Shown: piece after piece, positions 45,901 through 57,650 of the stretch
Layout: each line of letters opens with the position of its first letter
Numbering within the stretch: position 1 is the stretch's first letter
Assembly (NCBI GenBank): GCA_029964075.1
Contig: CM057144.1
Location: forward strand, 3,061,281-3,125,280
Length of the DNA: 64,000 nt
Direction of reading: 5' to 3'
DNA from: Patiria pectinifera
Lineage: Eukaryota > Echinodermata > Asteroidea > Valvatida > Asterinidae
Position numbers and translations under genes: made by a program
Notes under the pieces: generated by a model
What the model was told of the DNA's origin: nothing
Databases searched by the model: none
Seen by the model: only the letters and a program-made list of their open reading frames with translations

Positions 45901-48900
45901 AAGACAGAGACAAAACTGGCCTATGGAGAAACAATCGGAAAATAGGCCGAACAAAAATTTGTGTCCCAAATCTGGGCCGCAACCATAGAGCTATATTAAG
46001 TTACTAGAGCGCTAACTCATGTACAAAGCTGGGCGCATCCATGTTTGTTCACAAACCTATGGAGACCTATGTATGTATTTTGTACGTATATTTGCATATC
46101 TGCGTTTGTATTCCATACCGGTGCATCGAAGCCGATACGCCCAAAACCGAAACGCACGATCAGCAAATGAGCGTGTCATTTTGCGCTACGCAAACAGTGC
46201 AACGTGTGCACGTCCCTCCGCTGCAGATGCTTTTCACCGTGACGTTTTTTTAACGTCATGACGCACTTAATTGTTTGCATATCTTCTACTTGCGCGTTGC
46301 ATTTAGAGTACACTTTTAAAATTCAATCCCTCTATTTTGATTGTGTTCTACAAACACGCGCATGAATTCAAAATGTCTGCGCCCAGAGCGGCTTCAAAGC
46401 CTCTCTGCGCGCAAGAATGAAGAGTTAGTGCTCTAGTAATTTAATATAGCTCTATAGCCTCAAAGTTCTAAAGGTCTCTCTCAGCGACGGCAAACTCTGT
46501 AAGAGAACTTTAACTGCGTATTTTACGCAATCAAGAACGTATTGTGCAGTTTTAGAAAATGTTTCAAACACGCGCTTGTTGCTTGAAATGTGTTTGAAAT
46601 ACGACGCAGCCGATGCGCGTTATGCAAGTTGACGCTCAAAATGCCGATGCACGTGGCTGGTCTGTAGGAAATGACGTCATTTGAAAGAGGCCTAGGCATA
46701 GTTTAAATCATGTCATACGTTAATGCTTAAACTTCTTTCCAGCCGTAACCTACTCCGATCCAGGCTTACTTATGGGCGTCTACAACACAATCTGTGCACT
46801 GACGACTGGTAGAGAAGATTAAAATTGCGCTTGCGGATCTGTTTTCATCCAATTCCATTTAAATTTCACTTTAAAAAATCAGATTTTGTGGGGAAAAGAT
46901 TATCAGAAAAAAAACCCAGAATTTTGGAAATATCGGATTTCTGATTAAAATTAGAAAAGTTACAAGATGAACGAAAAAAAAATGTTTTTATGAACTTTGA
47001 AACAAACATGTAATATTGCATTGAAAGTCGCCGCATTGTTGAAAACCATTTCTTACCAAATTATCATCAGTGTGATCATTCTTCGTCGGAGCACAGGTGT
47101 CCGGAACAAGGCCATGGCGCCCTCGGATGAACCCTTGCCCTTCGCCTCGACGGTTTTGTCCGTCAAGGCGATCATGGATCGATTCATTCTCAGTCCGTTC
47201 TTTTTACCGAAGTACATGAGTTGTTCCTTGGCTTCTTCGATACGGCCGTTGGAGGCGAGCCACCGGGCCGACTCAGGAATCACCCTGAAATTAAACCAAT
47301 TCGCTGAGAGAATTTACCACTTTAAACTCATAAACCCAATCATACTGAAATTTGTATCACTGTGGAGACATTTTTTTGTTCTGGTGTAGTAAAGTTTTCG
47401 AGATTGAAAAGGAAGTTTCAAAATGCTCTTATTTTAACCAGAATTAATTTCCTTGGCTGAAATTCGGACTTAATATCCCTTTTCTAAAACTCTGCCATTT
47501 GCGACAGATCAACCCACCTTGGAAATTCCTAGTTTTTGAGTAAAATCCATATATCAATTTCGTGAAAACCTTGTGGAGACATATTCATCTATAGAAATTG
47601 CCCTGTGGAGACGTATACAATCTTTTGTTCCCTATTGTGTGCACGTCTCCAGAGGGCACGGTGTATCAGATCCTCACTCAGTAGCACTTGTGTAATACAC
47701 TGTAAGGGGCCTACTTTATTGTTTTGCATATTATTACACTGTATTACAATGTTTGTATTCTTCATAAATCAAACAAATCTAACAGGACTGGGGGGGGGGG
47801 TTGGGCAGTACAGGGAGTACCAGCTAAGGATGTGACTTTGCGATTAATTTTGTAAATGTTTAGCAAATATTTTTAGAACTGTTAATTGTTAAGGCATTTC
47901 ACCAAGGCTGATTATGCCCATTATGTCTGCAGATCGGCGTGATTGACATGATAAATCGATGCAATAAATAGCAGGCGGTTTTTGAAAAAAAAAGTAATAA
48001 CTTAACTACATGTACACGCCCTTTATTAACTTAGCTAATGCGTGCATGTGAGGTACGCTCGGAAATTTGCGTGTCAAAATTCGCAAGACTATATTTGATT
48101 GACCATGCTTGCCGAGAAAAAAAATCTAAATGCAGTCTTTGATTAAGACTAAAGACAAATAAGGAATATTTGCCCAACGATCATCATTTTGATCTTGAAG
48201 AGTTTTGATTTGAGGCTACTTTTTGTGAAGGCCCTGTGACCTGACCTGACCTGACCTGACCTGACCTGAGGCGACCTACTTACAATGGAATGGCAATGAT
48301 GGTCACCATGGGCAAACAGGTTACAAAAGTCAACTGTCTCCAGTCTCGGACGTAGTACGCCATTGCTGCTAACACCTGAAAAAGGAAAGTCAACACAAAA
48401 AGCACTATCTTTGAGTGACACGATTTTCTGGATACAGACACTGGAAAAATCCTGTTCATTAAAACTTTAGTAACTCTACTAAACTTTCAACAGGTACCGG
48501 CAAAAGAAACCCGACCCCAAAATTCTGGAAGTTGTCTGAAGGGATGGCTTTACGGTGTAAACTGCCAGTTTTTCGCAAGTGACGTTTGTCAAGCGTTACA
48601 AATGCTACGTAAACGTGAAACCGGTTTTGTTTTTTTCATGTACCCTGGTTTTAATTTTGAAAACAATAAAAGAAGGGCATTTCCAAAGATGCGTCCAACG
48701 ACGCATTTTTGGACATTTCCATTGGTAGATGGTTTGTAATTCGGTAAATGGGTGCGTGCAAGCGTTGGCATGAAGCACATGTGTGCGCGGTTACTATTAT
48801 TCGTCAGTTCAGTGCGTGACATCGCGTGGCTGCATTCGGCTGAACGAGAACGTGTCCCGGATACTGACTTCGGGCGTGATTCAAAACATGGCTCGGCAAC

Positions 48901-51844
48901 ATTTGAATTGAAACCGAGATCCTTAAAATATTGTTTTCTCCGAATATACATCACAGAGCCAAAACTTTATCAGGTTAGTTGTTCAGCACACGTCTTTAGA
49001 TTTTGCTACAAAAGAAAAAAATGCACAAACGACAAATAATCTACCCTACCTTTATTAAAGGGAATGTACATTTGCTTTTGCTGCAATTTTCAGACAAAAA
49101 ATGGATTGGGAGGATTAGTAGGTTATCGCAAATATTGTTTAACTGACTTGTTTCACGTTTTGGGCTTGTACATGCTGAGAAAACCAAGAAAACCGATCGT
49201 GTTCTTGTAGTCTGGTTCCCTGACCCCACTTAAGATGAAACAGAGAAATGTATAGACTTTGGGGGATTGTAAGATCAGAGAATCAGTCTGGCAGGCTTGT
49301 AGCCCTTCACAGGTGTGTAATCAATTGCAAAGAAAAATGCGGAACAACTGTTATCAAAATTTCGGAGCGGTTCTTGAAAAAAAGCCAGTTTTCTCCAACG
49401 CTGGTCAGCCAACCAGCATTGGAAAAACACAAATTGTCCTGAAAATGTCAGCATACCAGGAGACATGATTTTACAGGATGCTTTGGACTGTCATTCCCTA
49501 ACAATCCAGTAAGGTATTTTGTGATAATTTGATCAGTTCGTTTTGATGTTTGCAAATGTTGTATCTTCCCATTAATAGGTATGCAGCCTTGATCCTCTAA
49601 AATTCTCCAAAAGAGAATGGTTGATTTTGGAGGACTAGGGAGGGTTAAGAGTTTTACAAGAACGTCCGTCGGCTTACCGCTAGACCTACGGCAAAGCCGC
49701 AGTGGTAGATGGTACTGAGTAAAGCTCGGTGTCTGGATACCAGACTTTCTAGCATCAGTATGTGACCCGCCAGTGTGCCTCCTCCAGAAAAGAACCCGAC
49801 TAAAAATCTCCAAAAGCAAACAAACACACAAACAGAAATGGAAAAAAAAAAAATCTTAAAACATAATGACACGTAACAGTTTTCAATCAATGGCACTACA
49901 GCCGTAGTCGTTCACTCCAAATTTGTAATTTCATAAGGACCGCATGAAAAAAATCACAAGCTAAACTCAGGTGGGACTCGAACCCACGACCTCCTGCTTA
50001 CCTTGAAAAAAAATACTGATATATATTCTGGGAGAATCCCGAAGCTAACTGAACGGCTACGAGGCATATCACGCCCCAGACATACGTCTTCAAGCGACCG
50101 TACTTGTCCGACGTCCGTCCGAGGACGATAACTCCGGCCAGAAATCCCAGCATGACCAGCGACTGCGAATAGCTGGCTTCTCTTTTGCGATCGCAGACCA
50201 GATCCCACTGAAAGATAGAAAAATTATGAAAAGAAAAACGTGAATTACGAAATACCTGACTAAATAGTCTTAAGCATCCTGTGAAATCATGGCACGTGCT
50301 GTCTTTTTCAAGGAAAGTGGAGTCTTGTATCATTTTCCAATGATGGTTCGGCCGAACCATTGTTGGAACCTTTGTTTTCCATCAATTATTGAATTCTTTC
50401 CACTTTTTTGTATTAGCTATCTCACTTAATTAACTTGTATTGGCCTTGTTTTTGCCACAATCTGAAAATGGCACATATGGAAAAAATATTGTAAGTATCT
50501 TATGAAATTATATTGCAAATGAATTTTGTTTTGGCAAGAATAGTTTAGGCCGGCCGAAAGAAAATATTCAGGCTTTTTGAAAAAAAATTAAGGAAGCTAC
50601 CCCCTTTTTTCAACAAAGATGGCATATTTTCCAAGATGGGGGATGGATTTTTCCATTTTTTTGGCCTCTTTTGCTGAATCATCCCAAAATCTTCATATCA
50701 TCCACGGCAGCCATTTTGAAATCGCATGGAGGAACGATTCGGGACGATATTCGTGGGAGATGACGACTGAAAGTCGTCATTTGGCCAGATGGATGAAGAT
50801 TTTGGGATAAAAGAACGTTTTTTTTCGAAAAGGTATGAGTTCCTCTACAACTAGGAAGCTTAACTTTGGAAATGTCTGTCCCTGATGAGAAGATAATCTC
50901 GATCAAAACCGGTAGCAAAATCGCTACATCAGAGTTCAGCGTTTAGGGAAACATTGGCGGTCTGGCCGTGCTACAGAGCTTGCGATAGTACTGTACGGCC
51001 AGACGCAGTCGGGCTAGATGGGATGGTCCCAAGTATTGTTGGGATGATCTCAACTTATAGTTTGGACCGTCCCAACTACAGTTGGGACAATTAACCCTAA
51101 CCCATCTCACTCCTCCAAAATCCTCCTGGCGGTTTTGGAGGATTCTAGAGGATTGAGGATGAATGGTGATCGAATCAAATGAGGATTCTGGAGGATTGAG
51201 GATGAATGGCGATTGAAGCACATGAGGATTTTGGAGGATTGAGGATGAATGGTGAATGAAGCACAAGAGGATTTTGGAGGATTGAGGATGAATGCATTTT
51301 GAGGCAGGACTGTCTGATGATTTTGAAGGATTTGGCATTGGTTATCCTTCATTTAAACACGAGTGCAAAGTTTTGGGATGAGGAGGATTTTGGAGGATTG
51401 AGGATGAATGCATTTTGAGGCAGGACTGTCTGACAATTTTGAACAATTTAGGCGGAGTTGAAAAATTTTGGAGGATTTTGGAGGATTGAGGATGGTTGTA
51501 AGCAACAAGGGCCTAGGGGGTTAGGGTTAATGTAGTTGGGGCCATGCTTTACAAACATCGATAGCCTGGCCATGCTTTCATCTGCGAAGATCGACACTCA
51601 CCTCAGAAACAATAGACGTGAAGTCCGTGCTGTAGACAAACTCCGTACATGGCGGGTCCAGTTTGCAAGGGTCCCCGGCGGCCCGTCCTTTGCATGTAAA
51701 TTCCGGTTCCTTCCCCACGAACGCCACGGAAATGAATGACGGCGCGTGGGCAATTTGTGCGAGCATGAGCACCGAGAAATGATAGCGTTGGATGAAGCCG
51801 AAACCGCCGACTTTCTCGAGGGCGTCGTCGAAATCCAGTCTCAT
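42984..51844 (-). CDS. SLC22-family organic ion transporter
   Basis: Ten exons on the minus strand: 51602-51844, 50002-50207, 49678-49807, 48284-48375, 47057-47284, 45708-45842, 44845-44930, 44207-44321, 43477-43549 and 42984-43154. All junctions keep the frame, giving 492 aa; SLC22 proteins are usually 500-560, and the shortfall fits a short TM1-TM2 loop (about residues 44-80, four cysteines). The start MRLDFDDALEKVGGFGFIQR is the family's N-terminal signature. Also seen: GRTSDKYGRLK (111-121, the MFS motif after TM2), VIPESARWL (225-233), AYYGLTFGAS (TM7), GRRP (347-350), RNTAIGVCSMSARIGGI (412-428), and LPESLNKQLPETVMDVEN at the end. It is expected in the plasma membrane, moving organic cations, anions or carnitine-like zwitterions; which subfamily is not decidable by eye. 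Exon 7 uses a poor donor (GAAG|GTTGGT). Confidence 0.93.
43645..44172 (-). mobile_element. AGTCCATCATTTG-family MITE, copy 5 (full length)
   Basis: AGTCCATCATTTG at 43645 and CAAATGATGGACT at 44160-44172 are both intact. It lies in intron 8 of the transporter. Confidence 0.82.
44410..44790. repeat. CAGT/CTCGGGGAGT minisatellite
   Basis: About 380 bp of degenerate tandem CAGTCAGTCAGTAACTCGG and CTCGGGGAGT words occupy intron 7 of the transporter, ending about 55 bp from the exon 7 donor. Confidence 0.85.
45018..45178. mobile_element. 160-bp MITE with TTAATATGTGCT-type ends
   Basis: The left end AATAAATATGTGCTTGGC continues to TTTTAAACAAGTA and is mirrored at the right by TACTTGTTTAATACTGGCC and GAGCACATATTAA. 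Located in intron 6 of the transporter. One end of another copy is at 13144. Confidence 0.75.
45985..46455. mobile_element. 470-bp MITE with ATAGAGCTAT ends
   Basis: The left end ATAGAGCTATATTAAGTTAC continues into TAGAGCGCTAACTC, and the right end is its reverse complement with two or three changes. Located in intron 5 of the transporter; a partial copy is at 34560-34779. Confidence 0.8.
48236..48270. repeat. (CCTGA)n, about seven units
   Basis: A perfect pentanucleotide tract ends 14 bp from the exon 4 donor of the transporter, on the intron side. Confidence 0.9.
48652..49045 (+). mobile_element. AGTCCATCATTTG-family MITE, copy 6 (5'-truncated)
   Basis: It begins inside the family at GAAAACAATAAAAGAAGGGC and ends ACAAATAATCTACC. 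Located in intron 3 of the transporter. Confidence 0.7.
49575..49655. repeat. fragment of the CCTCC/GGAGG MITE family
   Basis: AGCCTTGATCCTCTAAAATTC and GATTTTGGAGGACTAGGGAG, ending GGGTTAAG, match the family termini. It lies directly beside exon 3 of the transporter. Confidence 0.5.
49955..50001 (-). mobile_element. tRNA-derived segment at the exon 2 donor of the transporter
   Basis: In reverse the intron begins GTAAGCAGGAGGTCGTGGGT and continues TTCGAGTCCCACCTGAG. This is the anticodon-arm to T-arm part of a tRNA, with an intact B box (GGGTTCGAGTCCC). The first six intron bases GTAAGC are therefore part of the tRNA-like sequence. No A box is seen. Confidence 0.65.
51091..51530 (+). mobile_element. 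440-bp TTAA-flanked MITE with CCCTAACCC ends
   Basis: It starts TTAACCCTAACCC and ends GGGTTAGGGTTAA (13 bp perfect). The interior is a degenerate tandem of GAGGATTTTGGAGGATTGAG with about 40-45 bp spacing. The end sequence looks telomere-like, but there is only one and a half repeats. It lies in intron 1 of the transporter. Confidence 0.7.
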
Positions 51845-52430
51845 ATTGATAAGAGGAATTCCACGTTTTACTATTTTAGAGGCTGGTGATTACATTACTC
51901 TGTTAAAAAAAAAAAAGGAAAACAAAAAAGAAAATGGATTGCAGAATAAGTTTTGATCAATTTACAAAAACTCTTATTTAACCCTAGCCCCATAAATGTG
52001 GCCAATTTACTGGACTATCTCCGTAAATAAAGGCCACACTTCCACCATGTACAAAAACATGTAGAACTTTGTCAAATTTTGATTTTCACGTTTAGGCTTA
52101 GTTTGTAGTTTATTTTTGCTTTAGAAGCATACTCATCCTCTTTTTAAGCTAATCAGAAAGTGCTGCCTTTTTCAGATGTCTATTTTTCGTGAAATTTCAT
52201 GTTGAAATTTTGATACGGAAACGTGTGCAAACGAATCTGGAAAATTATGGGGCTACCTTTTCACTAGCCCGACTGCCTCTGGCCGTACTATCACAAGCTC
52301 TGAACCATGGAGGAATAACGGCCCCTAAACCCTAAAAAAGTGATGTAGCGATTTTTGCTACCGATTTTGATCGAGATTATCTTCTCACAGAAAGCCACAG
52401 AGACTGTCATGTCATGACATGTAATTTCAT

Positions 52431-52500
52431 CAGCCACCTAGAACTATGGGTATTACTCGTATTACGAGTAATACCCATAGTTCTAGGGGTACAGCCACCT
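52431..52500. repeat. 51-bp palindrome between 8-9 bp direct repeats
   Basis: The 25-bp arm CCTAGAACTATGGGTATTAC + TCGTA, a single central T, and the perfect reverse complement occupy 52437-52487. CAGCCACCT stands at 52431-52439 and again at 52492-52500. Read between the direct repeats, the insert begins TAGAAC and its palindrome closes with GTTCTA. Confidence 0.9.
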
Positions 52501-52547
52501 GCTGTTATCATACCAGTCCAAGCACCTTGGACCTGGCTTTAACCTTT

Positions 52548-52586
52548 TTAACATTCAGACATGGTCTGGCGATGTCCGAATGTTAA
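52548..52586. repeat. short inverted repeat
   Basis: TTAACATTCAGACAT and ATGTCCGAATGTTAA, one mismatch, 9-nt loop. Confidence 0.75.
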
Positions 52587-53824
52587 CAAGGCTTATTTAT
52601 ACTAAATTATAGTTGGGTCCAAGTTACTCAGACTACTGTCAAATATCTCAAATATCAGAGTAATTGACATGATTGATCATGTTGATACGTTGGCTAATCT
52701 AGCATGTTGTTTAGCTTATGCATGGATGGTTCCCCCCCCCCCCTGCACTGCTCCATCATTGTCCATGGTGGTAATTTAGGCTAGACTACAACAATATTGG
52801 CTGATCAGATTTATTGATAAGTCCCGGTTTATCATGCACTATTATTACCAGCTAGGCTACAACTAATCATGTGCTATAAAAGTCCAGCTATCAATCTAGA
52901 AATGTACTTTTGGTATTGCAAACAAATTTGAAGAAATGGCTTAGCCTTACATTACAAAATCCAAGCACATCCACTAGCTACCGACCGGTCGCTTTGTCGG
53001 TCACACACGTACAGGGCCAGTGCTAGTGAGGTACGTACGTACATGACGTCGTACCCCGGCCCCGCATGTACAACGTACACGTTGTCAAACTAAACTTGCA
53101 TTCAGTCCTTCGTGTTATTTCCAAGCACACGCAAAATCGACTTTACGAGAAAAAAAGGAATACACATTTAAACGCTGCCATGCCAATTCTGTCCAGTTTA
53201 TATTTTTCATTATCCAGAAACTGCATGCATACTTTTGTGGCCTCAATTTGCAGTAATACATCCCTAAAATATTTGTGCAAGTTTACCACAATTAGTCACC
53301 AAAACCACCCAGACGTCTTCAACACGAAAACAAGGTACAAGAAAATAGTTAGTCTGACTCAGTGAAACTGAGCGAACCCGATTACGTAATCGCATAATTT
53401 TTATGTCAACATGCATGTTTGCTCGATCATGTCGGTCTGCTGCTGGCGCGGCCTGATCTGCTGGCCGGCCGGCGCTGTCTCGTACTTGTTTTTTTAGTAG
53501 ACAAGTGCACCAGGCCAGGCTTGTACCTTTGTAGATCAAACTCCCGAACGGTCCAACACGCAACGGAGTCCAACCTGGCTAGATTGATGCCTGTTTTTTA
53601 GTATTGGGGGCTGTGAAACTGAAATCTTACATTGGTTGTCTTGGAATTTGGATGGAGATTTTGAAGGCTGCAGAGGTGTTGCTGTGACATTCCAAAGTAA
53701 AGTGGCTTTAGAAAAAAAAGACTGGATAAAGGGAGTAGATGTATGGTGGACTTCAAACTGCTTGTCGTGGGTTCTCCTGGACCTAGTTTTTTTTGTCGGA
53801 GGTAGCCTATAACTAAGTTGGCGT
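52587..53824. other. intergenic region between the divergent transporter and fucosyltransferase genes
   Basis: No exon recognised. A CG-richer part with ATGACGTCGTAC near 53043 and GGCCGGCCGGCG near 53462 might hold the transporter's promoter or a 5' UTR exon, which is not provable here. Confidence 0.35.
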
Positions 53825-54070
53825 CACTCCTGGTTAAGAATCTTGTGGAGTGTGGCTAGTCCATTGTCGCGTCTGTCACCTGGTCTAAATGGAATTCCAA
53901 TTGAGGTCGATGAGCATCTTGGACCACTGGATTGAGCTCTAAAGGAGTCGCCGCACACAAATCTGGCTGCTCTTCGTTGGACTTTTTGAAGAATGTCCCT
54001 GTTTTTCTCAGTTCCTGGGTTCCAAGCGCGCGGCAGAGGCATACTCCAAATGTGGTCGGACACTGCCCTA
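53825..54070 (-). pseudogene. non-LTR retrotransposon reverse-transcriptase remnant
   Basis: The minus-strand frame includes WNPGTEKNRDILQKVQRRAARFV and, at its end, LATLHKILNQE. This is the segment after the catalytic core of CR1/Jockey-type reverse transcriptases, where VQRRAARFV is a recurrent motif. Between these the reading drifts into unrelated sequence, so it is frameshifted, and no upstream domains are present. It ends about 110 bp before the fucosyltransferase start. Confidence 0.6.
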
Positions 54071-54182
54071 CTTTCTACATGTATGTTTTGGACAAGAGAA
54101 GCAAAACTATGTGAACCAGGTAACTTCCATCTGAGTCGTTGTGGGACGTTTTTTTAGTTCGCCAGTATAAATACGCGATAAG

Positions 54183-56316
54183 ATGGCTGCATATCGTCTC
54201 AAGTTGCGACTCCTTACAGTCATGCTCTTCGCCATAGCAACTCTAGTTTCCTACAGTGCTCTGCAACAGGCATCCCGTCTTTTCCCGCAATTGGAAGTGG
54301 ACAGTTTGGAGGAGTTTCCTGGGCAACCACATCCACGAGATGTCGAACCTAGTGACCACAAAAAACGTGGAACCTCTGTCGTCGATAAGAGGAAATCAAA
54401 CGAGAAACCGGGCGACGGCCCGCAATTCGAACAGAATCATCCGGGAAACGTTTCAGGAGCTGTTCAACCAAAGTGCAGCGCCACCATTACGATTTTGATA
54501 CCGTCGATGCGGCCGTTCAAAGCGTGGAGGGAGTATAAGCTTCTCATGAGCGAGTTCTCGCACCGCTCCACCCAGCTGGGCGACGCCAGCCTGAGGAGTC
54601 TTCACTTGCAGTGTCCGAGTCAGCGCTGTGACGTCGACATCCGAGTCACGACGAAGGAAGAGTATCTGAACACGTCTGATGCAGTTATAGTGAACATGTT
54701 TCCGAATGCTTTGAAGGCAAATCTTCTTGACTTCCTGTCCCATCTCAGGTGTGTTTACGGAGTCCACATTTTCAGTTGAACATTGTTCAAGCCTTTGGCC
54801 TTTCATGCACTCAAGATTGAGAAAGATCGGTCGGGAGGGGAATTTATATTTTATGAATTCCACTTCTTCACATTCAAAATGATTCAAAGTGAATTGAGGG
54901 GACAACATCAGATAAACTTAAAAGAAGACAAAACAAACATGAAAATTAATATTAAGTACCAGTCAGCTGTTTATGACCTAGGGTTTGTATCTAGAATCTA
55001 GAAAGAGTAATGAACCTCACAAGTGCGACCATGCCTGTGTCTTTGGTGACAAAGTAGACAAACTTGTCTGGAAAATACACCTTTTTGAGGGGAAAAAAAC
55101 ACACTTTCAGAAAAAATATTTTTTTAAAATAGGGCTTGACGATCGATGTTGATTATTTTTTGGCCTTAAAACATTTTGCAATTTTGAATTCTGGTAGAGA
55201 ATATTTATTAGATTATCGTCAAAAATTGATATTTGATGCCTTCATCTTGATGTTCAGAGAAAGGTCGAAATGTAAAATATTTAATCAAAACACTGTATAC
55301 ATTGTACTTAATTTTTGAGAGAAATATTGGAAAATGAATACATAGTTTTTTAAAAACTATGTATTCATTTTCCAATATTAAATTAATAATTTAAATGATT
55401 TTATTATAACAAAATCATTGAAGTGTTTGCCATTTTGGAGGTTAAAAGATCGTTAACATTGATTCTTGCTTCTTGCCCCTTTTGTTCCAGACAAATCTTG
55501 CATCCCAAGACTCACTGGTTTTTCTACGGAGTGGAGAGCCCACAGATGATGACGTACTGGGATCCTAATATCGCAGAGATCCAATACCACCACTCGATTA
55601 CGTACCACTCGGAAGCAGACATCAGGCTCCCGTACGGCAAATATTTGCCCAACCATCGTTCTGACCAGAAGTCATCGACGACGACGCGAGACTGGTCGGC
55701 CAATAAGACGGCCCTGATCACCTGGATGGCCAGCAACTGCAACAACACCTTCTGGCCTCGCTACGAGTTCGTGAACGAGTTGAAAAAGCACGTCCCGGTC
55801 GACATGTACGGCGGCTGCGGAACTCTGACGTGCCTTCCTCCCATGTCCGAGAAGTGCACGAATCTCGTGGCTGGCTACAAGTTCTATCTTTCGCTGGAGA
55901 ACGCCGAGTGCGACGAGTATATCACTGAGAAAGTTTGGAGTAACGCTCTGCTCCAGGGGGCGGTGCCTGTCGTTTATGGGGGCAGAAAGGAGGCATACCA
56001 ACGGATCTTGCCTCCCAAATCCTTCATCCACATTGGGGATTTCGACTCGGTTCAGCACCTTGCGTCGTATCTGCAAATACTCGACCAGAACGATAACATG
56101 TACAATATGTACCATGCTTGGCGCGAACGCGGCAGTGTTCAGGCCGTGTACCCGCCATTGGACCCACAGCTGTTTTGCGAAATCGTGCCTTTTGTGTTAA
56201 CCCCACCCCCTGCGTTTAGAACAGTGAAGAATAGTGGCTACTTCAAGGGTTGCAAAAGTAGGACTGGAACTTTTGTAGACAAGGGTTCCTTAAAATCTTT
56301 TGTGGCATGGGAGTAG
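54183..56316 (+). CDS. alpha-1,3-fucosyltransferase (GT10)
   Basis: Two exons, 54183-54748 (donor CTCAG|GTGTGT, phase 2) and 55491-56316 (acceptor TTTTGTTCCAG), give 463 aa, a normal length for the family. It is a type II Golgi protein: a short cytosolic tail, one membrane helix at about residues 9-27, then a stem and a catalytic domain. The GT10 signature is YKFYLSLENAECDEYITEK (318-336) followed by VWSNALLQGAVPVVYGG (337-353), the donor (GDP-fucose) site. HWFFYGVESPQ (about 197-207) matches the family's acceptor-side block. N-glycosylation sequons (NVS, NTS, NKT, NNT) are present. It transfers fucose from GDP-fucose to GlcNAc in glycans. Whether it makes Lewis-type or core alpha-1,3 structures is not decidable. 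A TATAAATA lies only 16 bp before the ATG (54167-54174). Confidence 0.93.
55323..55379. repeat. perfect 57-bp palindrome in the fucosyltransferase intron
   Basis: The 28-bp arm AATATTGGAAAATGAATACA + TAGTTTTT, a single central T, and the exact reverse complement. No flanking direct repeat seen. It lies 112 bp before the exon 2 acceptor. Confidence 0.9.
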
Positions 56317-57345
56317 GCAACGTTTTCCAAAGTTTGTGTAGGGATAGTCTGGCCTAGGGCCTGATTACACTAGAACTTCCAGTAGAAGCCTGATTAAAAG
56401 TGTATCGCTTTACTCAAAAGGGTCCTGAAAATGTAAATTTTCTGACATTCGCAACAGATTTCCTCCAATCAAAATTACAAGCAGTGCCTTCTCACATTTT
56501 ACAATCATTCCACGAGGTTTGCATTTTATTTCCGTCTAAATTGCCTTTTAAATTAAAAAGTGCCTTTTTAGATTTGTGCATTTAGCTCTCCCTATTACAT
56601 GTAGATGTGTTTTCCTTGCTCCTCTAGCAATCAACACTAAAAAAAAAAGTGATTATGAATTTGGCAAGGTACACTTCTGCAGGGTTTTTCTTCTTAAAAG
56701 TTTAATTATTCGGAGTGGTTACAGAAGTTATGAATTTGGTAAGGTACACTTCGTTATTCTGCAGGGTTTTTCGTCTTAAAAGTTTAATTATTCAGAGTGG
56801 TTACAGAAGTTTAGAAGTCACTTAATTTGCCAAAAATTATTTTCCCCCAAAACTGCAAAAAAACGCATTAAAGTGCCTGTACATCTGTCGCAATGGGAAA
56901 TTTTATATTTTATGCCTACCGACGAAAAATTCATAAAGGTACTAAAAAGCACCTTGAAAATGTGTTATTATAATCGGCAAAAATTGAAATGCATGCCTAA
57001 TGATCCATACGCTGTAAAATGAAATGGTGTCACACATAAAAGGCAACTGCTTTCATTGTCATTGTGTACTTTGGTTTAGGTAAATTACACGTTTAGTTTA
57101 CTGAGTACATACAGAAGAGAACACAGTTCTAGCTGTTTGCCCAATCTCCACGCTAAGCAAAATAGTTGTGAAAGGGCTTTGACTTATTTGACTATGCAAA
57201 GAAATTTCTCAGACTTAAAAGCAACTTGAGTTAGTAATGTTTGTTTGAGCTTTGTGTTGCAACGATGCCCCCCCCCCCCTGGATAAGGGGTGTGGTTTTT
57301 GCATAAGAAAGTATACATACATGTAGTTTACAGTGGAAACTACAA
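56317..57345. other. 3' flank of the fucosyltransferase gene; no other gene
   Basis: AT-rich. It holds the 75-bp tandem duplication at 56653-56809 and a C-run at 57266-57277. No clear AATAAA near the stop. Confidence 0.45.
56653..56809 (+). repeat. 75-bp tandem duplication
   Basis: The TTATGAATTTGGCAAGGTAC...GAGTGGTTACAGAAG block is present twice. The second copy has a 6-bp insertion (TTATTC). Confidence 0.85.
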
Positions 57346-57349
57346 AGCA

Positions 57350-57650
57350 CTCAGAGAGCGCAAACCTCCACCAAGGCTAAACAATTCCCCGCCACGTTGT
57401 CAGTGCGCCCAAAAGAAATACTCGCAGAAATGGTGAAGAATCCTTTAAGAAAAATCCTGGATCCAGACCCAGATTCGTATCACTTCCAAAATCCAATCGA
57501 CTTGTACTTGTACGAAGGACCACCCCTGAAAACATTTTCATGCAAATCCGTAACTTTTTGGGTTGTCTTGTTAACAGACAAACCAACCAACCAACAAACA
57601 AACTAACCAACGTCTATGAAAACATAATCTCCTTGGCGGAGGTACATTTT
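57350..57650 (+). mobile_element. dispersed repeat with ACCTCCACCAAGG / CCTTGGCGGAGGT ends
   Basis: It starts CAAACCTCCACCAAGGC and ends CCTTGGCGGAGGT, an inverted pair with one mismatch. The middle ATCCTGGATCCAGACCCAGA and the AACAGACAAACCAACCAACC tail are familiar from a non-coding repeat common in marine animals. Family name not certain; a non-LTR retrotransposon 3' end or a SINE is possible. Confidence 0.6.

Noticed and set aside
51091..51530. Interstitial telomeric repeat
   Set aside because: Only about one and a half TTAGGG-like units at each end, explained by the inverted ends of a MITE.
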